64,000 bases of DNA, from the NCBI GenBank assembly GCA_025890175.1, contig JANPYM010000004.1, positions 751,134-815,133 of the forward strand, in the 5' to 3' direction. The notes under the pieces were generated by a model. It saw only the letters and a program-made list of their open reading frames with translations. It made no database searches and was not told the DNA's origin. Shown here one piece after another: positions 49,211 to 60,046 of the stretch (within the stretch, counting starts at the first letter, position 1; every line of letters begins with the position of its first letter). A program made the translations under genes and the position numbers. The stretch comes from Ciborinia camelliae. Its lineage: Eukaryota > Ascomycota > Leotiomycetes > Helotiales > Sclerotiniaceae.

Positions 49211-52200
49211 ATGAAAATCATATCTAAGTCACCGGTTGGGAGACCACCAGCTCTATCTACGAACAGTCCTTCCACAGTACCTACAGAAAACCCTTTTGAA
49301 ACCATATTTGACGGCAAAGGCGACTACGAAGATTCTTGGAAAGACGAAGATACATCCTCTATCATTTCTCCACAGGAACTACTACGATCAAAACTTTCAG
49401 AAAATATCACTACCAGCCGCGTTCGGAACGTGACCCGCACAGTCAGTAGGAGGGAGAGAAAACCCCCTATATCAAGATTGACACGAGAAAAGTCCAAGGG
49501 AAGACAGCGCAAGATTCATGCGAAACTCGGCATCAAAGTCCAAACGAACTTCTCAACACATCATGGACCCCAACCTCAAGTGGTTTCTTCACAGCAATCT
49601 CGACCCAATGGAATTTTCGTTGATTTAGCAACCCTCAGAAAACTAGAGAATGTCTCAGCTCATCCCAACGGAACATTATGGAAATCGCCGAAGAATAAGA
49701 AAACTAAAGCCATTGAATACTCTCCTGAGAAGATCAAGGCCAATGCCCCGGAACCGGTACAGAGCAAAGCGTTGGCTGCCTCTCCACTAGCAGAGCGACG
49801 GGGGTCTTTGAGACCAACAAACCTGAAGTTAGAGGATGACTTATCTCCGGACGATCGTCCAATTGTTATCGGCATATCCATACCATCTGCGCGTTTAGCT
49901 CATCATACAACGACCCCTCAGACATCAACTTCAATCGCTTCAACGATTATGGGGAACTATGGGCACGAGACACCCACAGGAAAAGGATTAGCAACACCTT
50001 CTATCGTCATCACACCAGCACATGAGATATCTGCGTGGTCGCCGTATAGTACTGCTTCGAATGTATCGCGAGCACGAACTTTATCAACATCTTATTCAGT
50101 AACTAGTCCCAATGATCCATTCAATGACGGAGCACCACCATTACCAAAAATGCCTGCAGCTTTGGCCGAGGAGGAAAAGAAGAGGATAGCGGCCCAGCAT
50201 AGTTACTTTTCGCCCGATTCGGATGCCACTACTGAATGGGATTATGAACCAGATTCAAGTCAAGTTCTTTCGTCCTGTGTCATTTATGAGGAGGATGAAA
50301 ATCCTATTATTGTGCGAAGCGCTCGTGTGTTCTCAGTCTCAGATGCATTGAAAGCAGACAATCATGGAAGTATCGACACCATTGCTGTACGTCCTCGTTC
50401 AAAAGGATGGTGGAATTATATCACGACGCCATTCCTGTCACGGACAAATACACTAGCATACCCAGATGAGAAGGTTTCGAATATCCCCGAAGTTCCTATT
50501 TTGGCCATTGCAGCCGCCAAAGCTCAAGAATCTAAAGAGGAGCGAAAGTCGTGGGAAAAGTTGTTTTCTCCTCTTTCAATCAAGGGGTCAAATTCTAATG
50601 CGCCCGATGCTTGGTGGGATGTGACTCCCTTGGGCTTCAGATCAGAGAAACAAGATTCCCCTGGGCTAATCTACAAAGAGACGAGACATGTAGTGGAACC
50701 GTCTATGGTCACTTTGCCCTTTGTTCGTTCAGCTTCGGGTGATGTGGGAGACGCGACACTGACTAGCATCACTGATTCGAGTACCACGTTCAATTCTGCA
50801 AACTTTATGCCACCTCATGATCATTCAGGTGTTTCAAGTTCATCGCGAAGCGATTCTATTTCAGTCAACAAAGACAATTCAGTGTCATCCGCAGCCGATA
50901 GAACAAAAGGACTCGGAAGCAATAATCCCTTTGTTCAATCCCAAAATAGTAATATTGATCTTTATAATACCTCGAGTATGGCTATAAATGAGGACTTGAG
51001 TCATACAGAGGCAAAATCCAGAACACTTACTGCTAATACCGCTACACCACCTCCACCACCGCCTTACACCGAATCACCAAAAAAAGCCCGAAAATATCGA
51101 GCCTTTTTCCCACCCTCAAACGAACCAGCTCCAGCTCCAGCTCCAGATATGCAATATCCTGCTTCTCCTGGTCCCATATCCCCAGGAATGCAACAAGCTA
51201 TGGCCTCGCATGGAAGTATTCAGTTGTCGGAGGTTTCACTAAACCCTGCCCATGGTAGAACCAATCAGAACACGGCATATCCTGGGCCTGCTAGGCAGAC
51301 AACCCCAACCATCTTGATCATGACTCAAGAACATCTCCAGCAAATATCTGATAAAGCTGCTATTAAAGCTGCCAAAAAAGTGGAAGCAAAACGTCAAAAG
51401 AACGAAAAGGAAGATAAAATGACTCGCAAAGCAGGTGGACTGTGGGCTGGTAGAGGGTGCATTCCCAAAAATGGCTGCCATGGCCGACATGGTCCCGAAG
51501 GTCGAAAGAGACGAAGATGGTATTGCTGCATTTTCATTACGCTGCTTCTAATGATCATCTTGATTGTAGCCCTTGCTATGACGTTGACTCGCAAGTCAAG
51601 TCATGTTGTGATACAATCTCAATGGTTGAACCTTACTGGCTTCCCTCCTATCTACGCCGGACTCTCGACAGTGGCAGCCCCTGTCAACATTGTGACGAAC
51701 ACTGGTTGTGTATTTCCTGCTACACAATGGAGTTGTGCTTTACCTAAAGAGCAACAGGCTTCTGTCGCGCCAAACCTCCCTAACCAGCCCAACTTCCTTT
51801 TACAAATACAATGGGACAACAGCAGTGCTGCAAATGCAACCTTTGCGAATGTCACGGAGAACAAAAATCTCCCTATACGAAGTCTTGTCGGAAATCCCGT
51901 CTCTGCCAGAAAATTCATCAGAGATCTGATATTGAGAGCACGGCAAACCATAACTTTTAATCCCTCGCCACCTCCACCATCCTACGCTGAAGAAGCCTTT
52001 TTGGGCGATACCACAGATGGTATTGTTTCATCCAATAAAGCTGGAGAATCAACACCTTTTTATATATCATTTCTATCGACTACAAACACCACTTCAATAG
52101 CTAGCAGCCGTGTAAAGCGCGCCGAGTCAAATGATACCGATCCAAATCTATTTCCAAATATCACAACTGGTATCCCGGCCCCAAGTCTGAACGCTGACGG

Positions 52201-52822
52201 TACTGCCGCCCCAGCCAATCTTCTTCCATACCCCGTGCAACAGCCCATTCGTCTCTACGATCGAGGACTCCCTACCGAACATTATGGATTCTATACGTAC
52301 TTTAACCGTACTATATTCCTCAAATCACTAGCATTACTCAACGATACCAACACTTCCAACGGTGAAGTTCCTGATGATCAAAATGGCGGTGCTCTTGAAG
52401 GAGAAGCCAATTTCCGTTGCACATGGGGTGAAACTCGTTTCTTGGTACAGATGTGGACGAGGATGAATGGCACCGCTAGACTCAATAATGCTACTAGTTC
52501 TACTAGTACCTCTACTGTTATACCAGGACAAGATTTCTCACAACCTGGATCGTTCCCTTACCCGATCACTATCACAACGGATCGACATGGAGGAAATCCC
52601 GCAAAGAAGTTGTTATACTGTTATGGTATGAATGATAGAGAAGGCATTATAGTAAGTAGCGGAGAAGTTAATGGGGAGAATAGAGCATTTGGGGGTCAAA
52701 TCATTAATCCGGCTCCGAGTGTTTTCTTGAATACTAGTGATCCGTTACTTGGAGGTTTCGATGGAGGAACTGGGGGCTGTTCTTGTTCTTGGAGTAACTT
52801 TCAGGAGGTCATCCAAGGTTAA
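49211..52822 (+). CDS. Large single-pass membrane glycoprotein of unknown function
   Basis: Intronless, 1,203 aa, starting at the ATG in context CGCCATGAAA. Residues 1 to about 765 are hydrophilic, Ser/Pro/Thr-rich and disordered, with a basic patch (RRERKPPISRLTREKSKGRQRK) and a short charged helix just before the membrane. One transmembrane helix at about 770-792 (CCIFITLLLMIILIVALAMTL) follows a basic RKRRRWY, so the N-terminal part should be cytosolic. The last ~410 residues would be outside. They hold many N-x-S/T sequons and paired cysteines (NTGCVFPATQWSC, FRCTW, LLYCYG, GGCSCSW). This type II layout with a long cytosolic tail is found in Pezizomycotina proteins that databases label loosely as glycoprotease family; I see no protease motif. 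A cell-wall or cortical role is only a guess. Confidence 0.85.
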   Translation: MKIISKSPVGRPPALSTNSPSTVPTENPFETIFDGKGDYEDSWKDEDTSSIISPQELLRSKLSENITTSRVRNVTRTVSRRERKPPISRLTREKSKGRQRKIHAKLGIKVQTNFSTHHGPQPQVVSSQQSRPNGIFVDLATLRKLENVSAHPNGTLWKSPKNKKTKAIEYSPEKIKANAPEPVQSKALAASPLAERRGSLRPTNLKLEDDLSPDDRPIVIGISIPSARLAHHTTTPQTSTSIASTIMGNYGHETPTGKGLATPSIVITPAHEISAWSPYSTASNVSRARTLSTSYSVTSPNDPFNDGAPPLPKMPAALAEEEKKRIAAQHSYFSPDSDATTEWDYEPDSSQVLSSCVIYEEDENPIIVRSARVFSVSDALKADNHGSIDTIAVRPRSKGWWNYITTPFLSRTNTLAYPDEKVSNIPEVPILAIAAAKAQESKEERKSWEKLFSPLSIKGSNSNAPDAWWDVTPLGFRSEKQDSPGLIYKETRHVVEPSMVTLPFVRSASGDVGDATLTSITDSSTTFNSANFMPPHDHSGVSSSSRSDSISVNKDNSVSSAADRTKGLGSNNPFVQSQNSNIDLYNTSSMAINEDLSHTEAKSRTLTANTATPPPPPPYTESPKKARKYRAFFPPSNEPAPAPAPDMQYPASPGPISPGMQQAMASHGSIQLSEVSLNPAHGRTNQNTAYPGPARQTTPTILIMTQEHLQQISDKAAIKAAKKVEAKRQKNEKEDKMTRKAGGLWAGRGCIPKNGCHGRHGPEGRKRRRWYCCIFITLLLMIILIVALAMTLTRKSSHVVIQSQWLNLTGFPPIYAGLSTVAAPVNIVTNTGCVFPATQWSCALPKEQQASVAPNLPNQPNFLLQIQWDNSSAANATFANVTENKNLPIRSLVGNPVSARKFIRDLILRARQTITFNPSPPPPSYAEEAFLGDTTDGIVSSNKAGESTPFYISFLSTTNTTSIASSRVKRAESNDTDPNLFPNITTGIPAPSLNADGTAAPANLLPYPVQQPIRLYDRGLPTEHYGFYTYFNRTIFLKSLALLNDTNTSNGEVPDDQNGGALEGEANFRCTWGETRFLVQMWTRMNGTARLNNATSSTSTSTVIPGQDFSQPGSFPYPITITTDRHGGNPAKKLLYCYGMNDREGIIVSSGEVNGENRAFGGQIINPAPSVFLNTSDPLLGGFDGGTGGCSCSWSNFQEVIQG

Positions 52823-53571
52823 GGGAGACAAAGACAAAGATGGAGATGGAGATGGAGATGACTTTTATAATGACATGGATATGGATGGATGCATTGGGCA
52901 TAGGAAAAAAAAGGAAAGGGATGCACAATTTAAGCGGCATGGATTATGAATATGGAATACCTACTAGTAACATTAGAGATGCAAAGTAGATGATAGATTA
53001 AAATTAAAATAGAGGACTTATACAGGAATACTCTTACGATTAGGTACCTAATATACTTCGATTGGCTGAGCATGAATAGTACCTATCGGATACCACTACG
53101 GTCCATTCTTCATATGTCGGGTGGAACAGTACCTAGGTATGTATCTGCATAAAAGACATAAAGAATACATAAAAGAATACATAAAAAGTACCCCTGTCAT
53201 ATCGGAGGAGTGTGAGGTAATCCCGATCAACATCCCGAGGAAGCTCTCTTGTGATTGTAGTAAACAACAGGATCTCAAAGTTCCTTACACAAACACATTG
53301 TCTTCTCCATCTCCATCTGGATACTTAAAATATCCCCAATCAATGACATTCTCTTACAGTCCCTTCAATTTTTTTGGTTTCTAGCTCTCAGCGTTAATTT
53401 ATCACTTCACCATTGCAACCGATTTTGCCGCCTGGTTTTGTTGTTGATAACGATTTGCGATTCTCGAAGCTTCGAGCATCCATACAAAGACTCGAATTAC
53501 AGCGTTCTTTTTCGAGGAAAGCAAGGGAAAGCAAGGGAAGGGAAGGGAAGGGAAGGGAAGGGAAGGGAGAT
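52823..53571. other. Intergenic with purine-rich leader
   Basis: These 749 bp include the 3' end of the membrane protein gene, a GGAGAT run near 52838-52858, and a (GGGAA)n purine tract at 53521-53566 directly before the start codon of the next gene. No separate gene was recognised. Confidence 0.6.
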
Positions 53572-54408
53572 ATGCCATCGATATCAGAAGAAGATTGGGA
53601 GATCCCGTCGTCTATGGATTTCCATACCAGTCCCAATGTCAATTTGTTGAAGAGACGGAGGGATGTTGCAAATGTGATGGATCGGGATGAGCTGTTGGAT
53701 GAGGTGCAGATGAAGATCAATAGGTTTGTGTTATTTTGCATTCGGATAGTTCTTTGGCTCGTTGCTAAGATCCCATGGAGAGAAGGGAAAGAGCAAGGAA
53801 AGTTATATATAGGAAGCTTGCTAATAATTGAGAATAGTCCTAGACATACACACATCCACTCCAATCCTCATAACCTCTACTCACACACCACGCACCACGA
53901 ATCCGAACGTCGCCATCTAGTCCCCCGATCCAAAGCAAGCATGAACAAACGAGTCCGTGTTGAATATCTACCTGCAGAAACCGAACTTAGGGTGGAACAA
54001 ACGAAAGAAAAAGAGAAAACCGGTGCAGGAGGAATGGATTTAAGAGCATGCCATATATGTCGACGTAGACCTACTGTGAAGAAGGAGCTTGATTCGTTTG
54101 CGAATTGTGAGGACTGTGGGAAGAGGGCTTGTTGGGTTTGCATTAGGGAGTGTCTTGGGGGGTGGGCGAATAAGATAGAGATGGGGGGAGAGGTTAGGGG
54201 GAAGGAGGAGAGTATTGGGGGGTGGGCGAATAAGATAGAGATGGGGGGAGAGGTTAGGGGGAAGGAGGAGAGTATTGGGGGTGAGGGGAAGGATTGGATG
54301 GAGAATGGAATGCAGCACAAGGGTATGGTGTGTAGTAGATGTTGTGTGGAGAGAGGGGCGGATGGTGAAGTTCTTTGCTTGGGGTGCTTGAGGATGGAGG
54401 AGAGCTAA
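53572..54408 (+). CDS. Small cysteine-pair zinc-finger protein with internal duplication
   Basis: I start at ATG 53572 (MPSISEEDWEIPSS); the open frame upstream lacks ATG and encodes a repetitive purine tract. A likely intron at 53724-53837 (GTTTGTG...GCTAATAATTGAGAATAG, 114 nt) is a multiple of three and has no stop, so both spliced (240 aa) and unspliced (278 aa) readings stay open. Removing it deletes a hydrophobic stretch (FVLFCIRIVLWLVAK) that looks like intron translation. The C-terminal half has five C-x2-C pairs (CHIC, CEDC, CWVC, CSRC, CLGC), a treble-clef-like zinc-binding arrangement. Between the third and fourth pairs lies a perfect 60-bp tandem duplication encoding GGWANKIEMGGEVRGKEESI twice. 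I do not recognise the family; a protein-interaction zinc finger is the most that can be said. Confidence 0.7.
   Translation: MPSISEEDWEIPSSMDFHTSPNVNLLKRRRDVANVMDRDELLDEVQMKINRFVLFCIRIVLWLVAKIPWREGKEQGKLYIGSLLIIENSPRHTHIHSNPHNLYSHTTHHESERRHLVPRSKASMNKRVRVEYLPAETELRVEQTKEKEKTGAGGMDLRACHICRRRPTVKKELDSFANCEDCGKRACWVCIRECLGGWANKIEMGGEVRGKEESIGGWANKIEMGGEVRGKEESIGGEGKDWMENGMQHKGMVCSRCCVERGADGEVLCLGCLRMEES
54155..54281. repeat. Perfect 60-bp in-frame tandem duplication
   Basis: Bases 54155-54221 are identical to 54215-54281, a 60-nt unit present twice without any mismatch. It is in frame in the zinc-finger gene and adds 20 residues. Perfect identity points to a very recent event or assembly slippage. 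Confidence 0.95.
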
Positions 54409-57400
54409 TCTTTTTATTTGGATGGGAGAGAAAACTTTGATGAATTGGGACATTGGGCAAAATGGAAATAGGGCGCATTATGGTATTTAAGGAAGCTTGA
54501 CGGCAAGTAAGCCCCCGGTCCACCTTTTCGAGGAGTAAACCTCGAGATGTGACGCCCTGGTTTGATGGGAATGATTCGATGGGATGAATATAGTTGCGAG
54601 CGATGCGATCGATACCCATTTTGATCTGGAGTCTTGTGGTTGGCGATCTTACAATGATTATGCAATAAAAATAATATAGTTTATTCGACTTATCCTTGGG
54701 GTTTTTTTACACCTTCATGCATTAGTAACGGATATTATGGAGAATGATATCATCATTTTACTGTTTGATATACTGTCTCTTTGGATGTCAGTGCTTCATG
54801 CTTAATAGTGGTATGGATATCTTTGTTAACGTGATGAATATAACAAGGTAATATACACTACTTCCAACCTTCTGTATAACGAAGTGTCCGCTCGCAAGCT
54901 AAGCTGTGATATCTCAACCATCAATTAGAATAGTACATTGACTAGCCAGTCTGTTCATCTTAAGAGGTAAGAAGGAATTTGACGGCGCCTCATTGTATGT
55001 GAAAAGATATACCACCGATTCCGCTATGGGGAGCAAAGAAAGATCGGGCGAAGTAGTGGTTGGCTTGGATGTATTTTCGAATAATAGAAGTATTGCATAT
55101 ATGTATATATACCTATATATATAGAGAGAGTACCCAGTATGGGTGGTGTTTAGGAGCTATGGATCAGTGTAGGAGTATTTGATAGATGTTGACTTGAAAA
55201 GGTAGAGTTTAATTTATGGTATGGATAGTATAGGCAAACCGCGCTGTAGAAGGCTAGTAGCTTATAAAGGAAGGACTTTTGGAACTGTGCGGAAGAAGTT
55301 GTAATGTGAGGATGGGGCTGGAGAACTGAATATAGAAAATGTAGGGAAAATCATATACTTGGACTATCAAGTATAACATATCATAGTGGATAATCTCAAG
55401 TCAAGAGCAAACAATAATATTAAGTGTAGTAGTGTCTTAATCCAACATGCACAGAGAAAGCCGTCCTCCCAAGCCCTCATCCATCCCAAATTCCATTCAG
55501 GTACCTTCAAAATAAAACCAAGAACATAAGACCACCCATAGTGGCGCTGTGGCGGTCATGGGCGGATCAGACATTATTACCTACTACTAAAAAAGCCACC
55601 ACCCTCCGCACCCTACCTATATAAACCAACTTACAACAAAAACCGTCAGCCCAGTGTGTGCCTTGGCACAGCGGTAGTGGCTTAAGACTTGCACAATGTT
55701 GCTTTCACGTAGGTTCAATAACGATCCCAGATAGCGAGAGACCTTTCGCGGATCGGAGGCGGCCGGCTTTTTTGCCATTTTATTTTTCTGGGAGGAGTTG
55801 TTTCATTTGGAACTTTTTGCGATCGAGACTTTGTTTTTGGTGGATTGAGGGTATTCGAGGTAATGGCCAAGTTTAAGTGGGGATTGAAGGCGGGAAGGGT
55901 GAGAGTGGTTGGAGGAAAGCGGGGAGGGTGAAGTGAAGTGAATTGGGTGGAAGTGGATAGGGCATGCGCGATGTCGCGCCGATTTAAATCTTAACCTTCA
56001 AGCTTTGGTTTTGATATTTAGAGATCATATGCTAAAGGGAGATCATCCAGCTAGTACTTAACACATTTCTTTTCAGTCGCAAGTGCAGGTATGTCTTTTG
56101 AAGGGATGTAAATATAGCGCGTCATATGGCTCTTCGCGACAACTTGCCCTTACCATACCAGAGATTCATTGGTGACAAAAAGCAATAGTACACAAACCTT
56201 CTCGGCAATGATTGATCGTCCAGAACAGGAATCCAGACAGAACCTTCTCGTTCGCTCCATTAGAGCAAACAAAAAAGCCAAAATTGGATTTTGAATTCTA
56301 AGGACTAGGGAAAGCTAGCTACGAATTTTATTACAGAGATCGGCAGCACACTGTATTGCTTCGCCAACGATAAAGACGCTGATCACACCTATGGGTGAAT
56401 CTCAATCGAGTTGTAAGGTTTTACTTAGTATTTTACCCTTTCTTGTTCTTAAAGGGCTGCCCATATGAAGATGAAGTCATCAATTTTACCCGGGATCTCT
56501 TGCAGTACGATTATTTGATTTTAAGGACAAGGCTCGGGCACCAAGAGCGGTAATTTCAAAGTCTAGATTCCACTTGGATGGCTATTTCTGGACTTCAATC
56601 TTAGATCTTTACTTCAATGCAACTTTTGCGATAGACTATCACGAAAATGTGGCATGGGCCGTAGGTTGAAGGCATTTCCTAGTATTTTCCATTTGGATCC
56701 GGCGCTTCTTGAATCGTCCCAAGACAAGGGGGGACAATGAACATCGCTACTATTAGTAGACTACTACTTTGGTGAGATGGTTAGACCTCGAAATTATTGC
56801 GAGTAGCTGGAATACTTGAAAGGATTTGTAGATAGGCAACCGATGTAAGAGAAGTCCCCGACCCGCAATTCATTGGCTCGTCATGTCTAGAGCTTCATGA
56901 TTAAGGCTAGAGCTAGTGTACAGCTAGTGTACAGCTAGCGCTAAAGCTACTGTATCGGTAATCATTTACCAAATGCCTACATGCGTATTGCTAGGGTCTA
57001 CCTCTCATAATGCCTTTGCTTTTCACAAATACCTAGGTAGACTTTTCCTGGGTGTTGAGAGAAAACGTTGAAGTGACTATTCACAAAAACTGATGACATA
57101 AGGTTAAAACTTATATGTTGGATGGCACGTTTCCATATTGTGAGCTGCAATAGTAAAGTAAACCTTGGAAGTCTCTGAATTACCTGTCCAGAAGCTTGAT
57201 CTTTTGCGGTGACATTTTGAATTGAAGGATGAGGTGGAGTGAAGGTCAGATATATTAGTCATTGAAAGGTTATATTTTATTGGCTGTTCTCTACTTAGTA
57301 ATCGTAGGCCCTCGCCCGGTAGTAGTAACAGGGGTGGTTTCATTAAATCATATACATGAACATTATTAGCTTAATGTAGCTATTTATAAGCAAGCTCATC

Positions 57401-57961
57401 TACACTATTATAGTATATTATTCATCTCCGAAATTGAAGGCGAGCTGTCAACGCGGGTACACATTTTGAAGCATATGGTGGCATTAATTGATTGATTTAA
57501 TGATTTCCATTTGGGTATCTTTTGAAAGGTTATGTACTTATGTAATACTAGGCAATAAAATATAATATATATATATATATACCCTACCTTATATACGAAC
57601 GTATATATGATACGGAATAAAGGTTTTCCCGATCCGATATGGTTATATGACATATCTAACTGGTTGTCTATTGAAAACAAAATACATACAATTTGTATGA
57701 CTATAGAAGTAAAAAAACCTACCTACCTACGCAGGACAACTTTTATTTGCAGGCTTTAAAACATTAAAAATAATGGTTTAAGTAAAAGCACCTACTACCG
57801 GATGAGGGCAGGTCAGTAGCTGCCACGCCTACGATTAGTTCCAAGCTTCCTTCCCCACAAACACAAACACTACCTTAGTTTCCTAATACCGCTTCCTCCT
57901 CCTTACGAATAGGCAATCCCTCTCCGTACAACACACACAATTCCCCAGACGAGCCACAATA
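54409..57961. other. Gene-free interval
   Basis: These 3,553 bp hold no supportable protein gene. There is a tRNA-like sequence near 55657-55735, a repeated ACAGCTAGTGT motif near 56915-56940, and A+T-rich microsatellite DNA near 57558-57580. The right end is the promoter of the helix-turn-helix gene. Confidence 0.6.
55657..55735 (+). pseudogene. tRNA-like remnant with intact A and B boxes
   Basis: TGGCACAGCGG at 55664-55674 fits the RNA polymerase III A box. GGTTCAATAAC at 55712-55722 fits the B box at 10 of 11 positions. The spacing of 48 nt suits a tRNA. The acceptor, T and anticodon stems do not pair properly, so this is not a working tRNA. A T6 run lies at about 55768-55773. A degenerate tRNA, a tRNA-derived SINE head or a TFIIIC-only site are possible. 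Confidence 0.45.
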
Positions 57962-58878
57962 ATGGCCCCACCTCTTCCAAAACATGTAGTTCGTGCTATT
58001 GAAGTAGCGATCGAATGTGCCTGGGTTCGTTGTAACTTCCCATACATCATCTCCATAACCAATCTCTGGCTCTTCATGTACTCTTGCTACATTTCCAACT
58101 GATAACAACTGATGACAACCAGGAAGCTTCCAATCCCGTCGACCTAAAATCCATTGCCCAAATCTTCAATACCACCCCTACCACTGTGGTCCGAATCCGC
58201 AAACGACACGAGAAGATCCGCGACACGGGTGTTGATGAACGGGGCAAAAAGCAAGGGCCGAAATTCCGATATGGCGAAAAGGAAGAAGAGATTAAGGACT
58301 GGCTGACAAAATTGTGCGAGGATCATCCGGAGATGAAACAGGCAGAGATAACGAGGTTGATGGAAGAGAAATGGGGAATTAAGTATGGGCAGAGTACCGT
58401 TTGTAGGTTGATTAGGCTTTGGAAGATCCCGCATAGGGTTAGCAATAGGATGTATGGCAATTCTAGGCTATATGTTGAGAGGGAGAGTGTGGGGAGGGTA
58501 GATATGGAGGGTAGGGGGAGGGGTGAATTAGTGGATAGGTTGGGGATTGGGGCGGTTAGGAAGAGGGCTTTGGGCGAGGGAGATGATGATCAATTAGCGG
58601 GGGGTGGAAATCGGAGTGCAGATTCAGAAGAAAGGGCGGAAGGGTTTGAGGGATTACATTCTTTGCAATCTTTAGGCATGGTTGCAGTCAGGGAACAGGA
58701 GCAGGGAAATATGAGTATGGCTAATGGTAATGGTAATGGAAATGGAAACCCGAACGCTTTTCCGTTGCCAAGTCAATATGAGTTGGCGCCATTGTTGGAA
58801 CATGATAGCATGGTGGAGAGACTTAATCAGTCACTCGATGCTATTAATCAAGCTATCGAAACTTCGCCGCAAATTTGA
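57962..58878 (+). CDS. Helix-turn-helix protein resembling a transposase DNA-binding half
   Basis: Two exons: 57962-58024 and 58123-58878, giving 272 aa. The downstream open frame has no ATG near its start. I add the short first exon MAPPLPKHVVRAIEVAIECAW because its donor (GTTCGT) and the acceptor ACAACCAG join in phase and complete a psq-like helix-turn-helix with NPVDLKSIAQIFNTTPTTVVRI. A second, winged-helix-like unit reads EEIKDWLTKLC, MKQAEITRLMEEKWGIK and GQSTVCRLIRLWKIPHR, the pattern of Tc1/IS630 transposase N-termini. The remainder is disordered, with a short Asn-Gly run. No DDE catalytic domain follows. It may be a domesticated DNA-binding protein or a truncated transposase. It is convergent with the Jac1 gene. 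Confidence 0.65.
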
Positions 58879-60046
58879 CATCAGCACCGCTGCCAGACGA
58901 CGTCTCAAATGAGTCAACCCAATTGGCAATATCAGATGGATTGTTAAGAATAGAGGGCACGCTGATACAATATAAACTCAGTAATAGAGGGATCTAGCAA
59001 AATTCCTAGAGAGCTAACTTTAGGATAACTATACTTAAAATAGCTTTTCTGAGACTTTTGTGGTATTTTGTGGATCAAACTGATTATTCAAAGCCTTCCT
59101 TCAATGTTGGTTTCAAAATATTGAACAATCAAAACCTTCCTTAACTTGAGCAAAATCTCGCCTAGCTTTTAAGATCCTGTGCTTTTAGATGTAAGCCACA
59201 GCAAAGCCACAGCAAAGACGGACTTACCCCACCTCTTATTACCTACTCGGTTTCTATACGGTATATACGATGTAGCCATGACTAGATGGGACAATTGTCT
59301 CTACTGGCATCGATCGGAATTAATGAACCTCGATATGGTTCGTGATTGCAATGAGCGGCTTGATGCCGAACTGCCATTACTATCCCCATCTTTCTACTCA
59401 GTCGAAAATGATCTTCAAACAATTGCGCAGCTATAGAGAGTAGCTAGGTCCAGGGCCTCTAATGTATTCGCTTGCTTAGAAGGTGATGTCGAGAAAAAGA
59501 TAGACGAGAACGGATTACAGTTGTGAGGCCGAGCACAATAAGTTTGCTATTTTATACAAAATGAAGCCAGAAAACAGGCCGTGTCGATTGCTCGGGCCGG
59601 GTATATCTAAAATACTGATCATGAACTGCCCAGGTTTCTTCTGCCTCAAATTCCCGCTTCTACTCCGGTTTTATGTGCCATGTAATAACATCCAATCAAC
59701 TTATCGATATGTACATACTGCTTTCCCCCCTTTGGACCGCTGTAACCCCGTCATTGTATGTGTTTGGGAGGGGTAGGAAACAATGTCTTTGGATTCGCTG
59801 CGCTATGCCGATTATGCTCAACTTAGGATGATAAAATGGTTCTTTGCCGCATCTCGGCCGCTATTGGAAGGGTGGTTTCGGAGTAGATCTAAAGTGAATT
59901 TCAACGCCCGTATATTTGGACGCATTGGGTGGAAACCAGGGGCTTGATTTCTATTTCATCGTGTCTCCATGTCGTAGCCAAAAGGGATCTTCGTTGTCGT
60001 TAGCAACTCTTCTATCCACCCACACCTTGCTGTCTCTTCAATCTCA
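58879..60046. other. Intergenic between convergent genes
   Basis: These 1,168 bp lie between the stops of the helix-turn-helix gene (+) and the Jac1 gene (-). An 85-codon open frame at 59179-59436 begins with GTG and has no recognisable feature, so I do not call it. Confidence 0.6.

Noticed and set aside
53413..53571. N-terminal extension of the zinc-finger protein
   Set aside because: The frame is open but has no ATG before 53572 and encodes a repetitive purine tract, so it is more likely 5' leader.
59179..59436. 85-codon plus-strand frame
   Set aside because: It begins with GTG, not ATG, and has no feature or splice support; too short to call.
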